From positions 2,309,270-2,373,269 of the forward strand of contig CM034136.1 of the NCBI GenBank assembly GCA_019914995.1: DNA of 64,000 bases, in the 5' to 3' direction. Source of the DNA: Acanthochlamys bracteata (lineage: Eukaryota; Streptophyta; Magnoliopsida; Pandanales; Velloziaceae). This document shows, one piece after another, positions 62,096 through 64,000 of this stretch. Positions within the stretch are counted from its first letter, which is position 1; every line of letters starts with the position of its first letter. Under the pieces are notes generated by a model that was not told the DNA's origin, did not search any database, and saw only the letters and a list, made by a program, of their open reading frames with translations. Both the position numbers and the translations under genes were made by a program.

Positions 62096-62439
62096 ATTGA
62101 AATCTTACAATTCTAGAAAATATATATCCATAGATAAGTAAATAACTAGACAAGTAAAATAACTTCTTAAGTAAAGCAATTTGTATTTTGAAAATAAAGT
62201 AGGCAAGTAGAGCAAATTTGTATTTGGAAAAGATATGCATAGGCTATAAAACAAATTGTCAACTAAACCAACAACCATTCAAATACATAAATTTGTCAAT
62301 TAAAAAAAACTAGTACAAGATTATGCATTTTACACCCTCCACATAGCTTGCATGTTGCAGCCTAATTGACTCTCCTTTTTATGTATCCTCATCATTAGCA
62401 ACATTATTATCGTTGCTATTTATGTCAATGGGTTGGTTT

Positions 62440-63500
62440 GTAAGTTCATCATCTACCTCTCTAAGAAAATCCTCATCTATGTCCTCACTTATTAGAAAGT
62501 TATGCATAATACAACATGCTATTATGATTTTTATTTGCGTCCCAACCTAAAGATAAGTTCACCCGAACTTGATATGATGAGAAATCTTTTTTCAAGTACG
62601 CCAAATGCTCTTTCAATTGAATTACGTAATGATGCATGTCGATGCTTGAATAGTTCTTGACAATTTCTCTATGGATTTGACGAGTACTTTGTTAAATAGT
62701 AACGGACCTTTCTATAAGGTGTTATTAGTCCACTCCTTCACATGAAATCGGCATCCACAAGGTAGAATTTCCTTAACAAAATAGAATATGTTATTTCAAT
62801 CTTCATGTTTAATTTAAATATTTATTATAGCTCATCATTATCTTGTGGTATTTTTTAAAGGATGTCGTTTTGTTAATACATTCTTAATAATGCTAGAGTC
62901 CGACACTGATCCCTCCTAACCAGCTAACACATACGTGAACTTGAGATCAAAAGTACCAACAGCCAGTATATTTTGTGTTAGATATTTCTTCCTACCACAA
63001 TATCTAGAAATAATGGTAGGAGAAACTTTAACTCGAATGTGTTCTATCAATTGCTCCAATAAAATTCTGACATTATAAGTTATTACTTTATAAGTTATGT
63101 AAAACTAATATCTATTATAATTAAAAGTTAGGAGATTTTTTTATTTTGAAAAAACGGATAATATCTAGAGCTATTGTATATTTCTGTAGGAACTTGTGAT
63201 CCATCAGATTGTTGTAAGAACTTATCTTCTAATTATATGGCAGCCTATAACACATTATGAAGATGACGACTGATAGTTTTTCCGGATAGTTGGAAAATAT
63301 CTTGTGCAGTTGTGCTAAACAATTCCTTAGATTTTGTCTGATAAGACACATAAAACTAGTGATTTGTTCTTCTACGCTAGCCTGTCGTATAGGTTTGAGA
63401 TCGCCATATGCCAATAAGTGACACCATTTTGTAAATGCCAACGTACCCATCAGGTAAATGCTACGACATCTACCCTCATAACAATTGAACTAAATACTCC
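62440..63500 (-). pseudogene. PIF/Harbinger DDE transposase, decayed
   Basis: On the minus strand the order is VEEQITSFMCLI, NLRNC, then GAID (catalytic Asp, codon 63046-63048), then SRYCGRKKYLTQNILAV, FDLKFTYVLAG, GSVSDSSI (second Asp), an intron ending near 62765, FYLVDADF, TPYRKVRYYL, and last HASLRNSIERAFGVL with the catalytic Glu. A one-base frameshift follows GAIDRTH and stop codons occur, for example after FTYVLAG. The DDE residues are present but the gene is dead. It lies in the same orientation as the Myb-like gene, the expected two-gene layout. Confidence 0.8.
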
Positions 63501-64000
63501 ACGTTGGACCTTTTCTCTTTCTATAACGTGGGACTAATTGAACTCACCTTTTTTTTACGTTGTTTTTGTAATACCACATAGTAAATAATAGCACAAATTG
63601 AAAGTGCCATAACCAAACCACACAAATGTAAATGCTTAATCAACTTATCATCTATACTGAATATGATGCAAAATTTGCCCCAAAAAAAAGAAAAATAAGG
63701 CGATTTTAATACAAGCGACCAAAGTCCTGTTTCATGAATAAGGAATAAAAATGCATTGTAAAAGCATGCAATTCATGTTTACAGACCTACGATTATAAAC
63801 CAACAAAAAAAAATAAATACTATATTGTAAAGAGTCTTCGTAGTAATTATTTATTATTGTAATAGTAAACAAGCATGCATATATATACATATCTAGCTTA
63901 TGTTATAAATAAAAAAGAATAAGAAGTTCAAACACGGTGTAACTCTCTAATATGCCTTTGATAAGACTAAAATCTAAACTCAAAAGCCCTATAAATTCAA
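63501..64000. other. Edge of window, no gene seen
   Basis: AT-rich; no terminal inverted repeat matching 57060 was noticed here. Confidence 0.4.

Overview
This is a plant nuclear window, most likely from a eudicot. It holds two intact multi-exon genes with plant-type GT-AG introns. Nearest remembered relatives are Arabidopsis ATK1 (a minus-end kinesin) and Arabidopsis PBS1 (an immune receptor-like cytoplasmic kinase). Much of the rest is AT-rich intergenic DNA with decayed transposons. No database search was possible; identities rest on recognised motifs and remembered family sequences.

Layout. 1-6.1 kb: relic of a BED-finger hAT transposase with an adjacent motif array, an unidentified gene fragment, a perfect 22-bp inverted repeat and two copies of a MITE. 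6.1-13.7 kb (+): complete kinesin-14 gene of 17 coding exons (799 codons plus stop). 15.1-21.3 kb: Mutator-like element with about 1.5-kb terminal inverted repeats and a decayed FAR1/FHY3-type transposase on the minus strand, followed by smaller elements in the same TA-rich tract. 23.0-25.4 kb: broken Ty3/gypsy material, gag-like on plus and protease/reverse transcriptase on minus. 30.3-31.0 kb: compact two-LTR element with a tRNA-Met-type primer site, consistent with a TRIM.

31.3-47.3 kb is the most unusual part. It is a tandem array of 0.5-2.7 kb units carrying, on the minus strand, short modules bounded by splice-like signals (one is exactly 68 nt in five units). The open frames are not conserved, so this looks like an amplified multi-exon non-coding locus or a dead gene. 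Its head (46.6-47.24 kb) is itself duplicated and carries telobox motifs.

49.3-56.3 kb (+): complete PBS1 orthologue of five coding exons (505 aa). Its 4.3-kb third intron contains a piece of chloroplast atpI and a SINE-like fragment. 57.06 kb to the end: a PIF/Harbinger-like terminus, a MuDR-type transposase fragment, a hairpin, and a Harbinger-type pair (Myb/SANT-like protein and DDE transposase) on the minus strand, the transposase being broken.

The two intact genes have no evident shared pathway: the kinesin acts in spindle and microtubule organisation, and PBS1 in pattern- and effector-triggered immunity at the plasma membrane.
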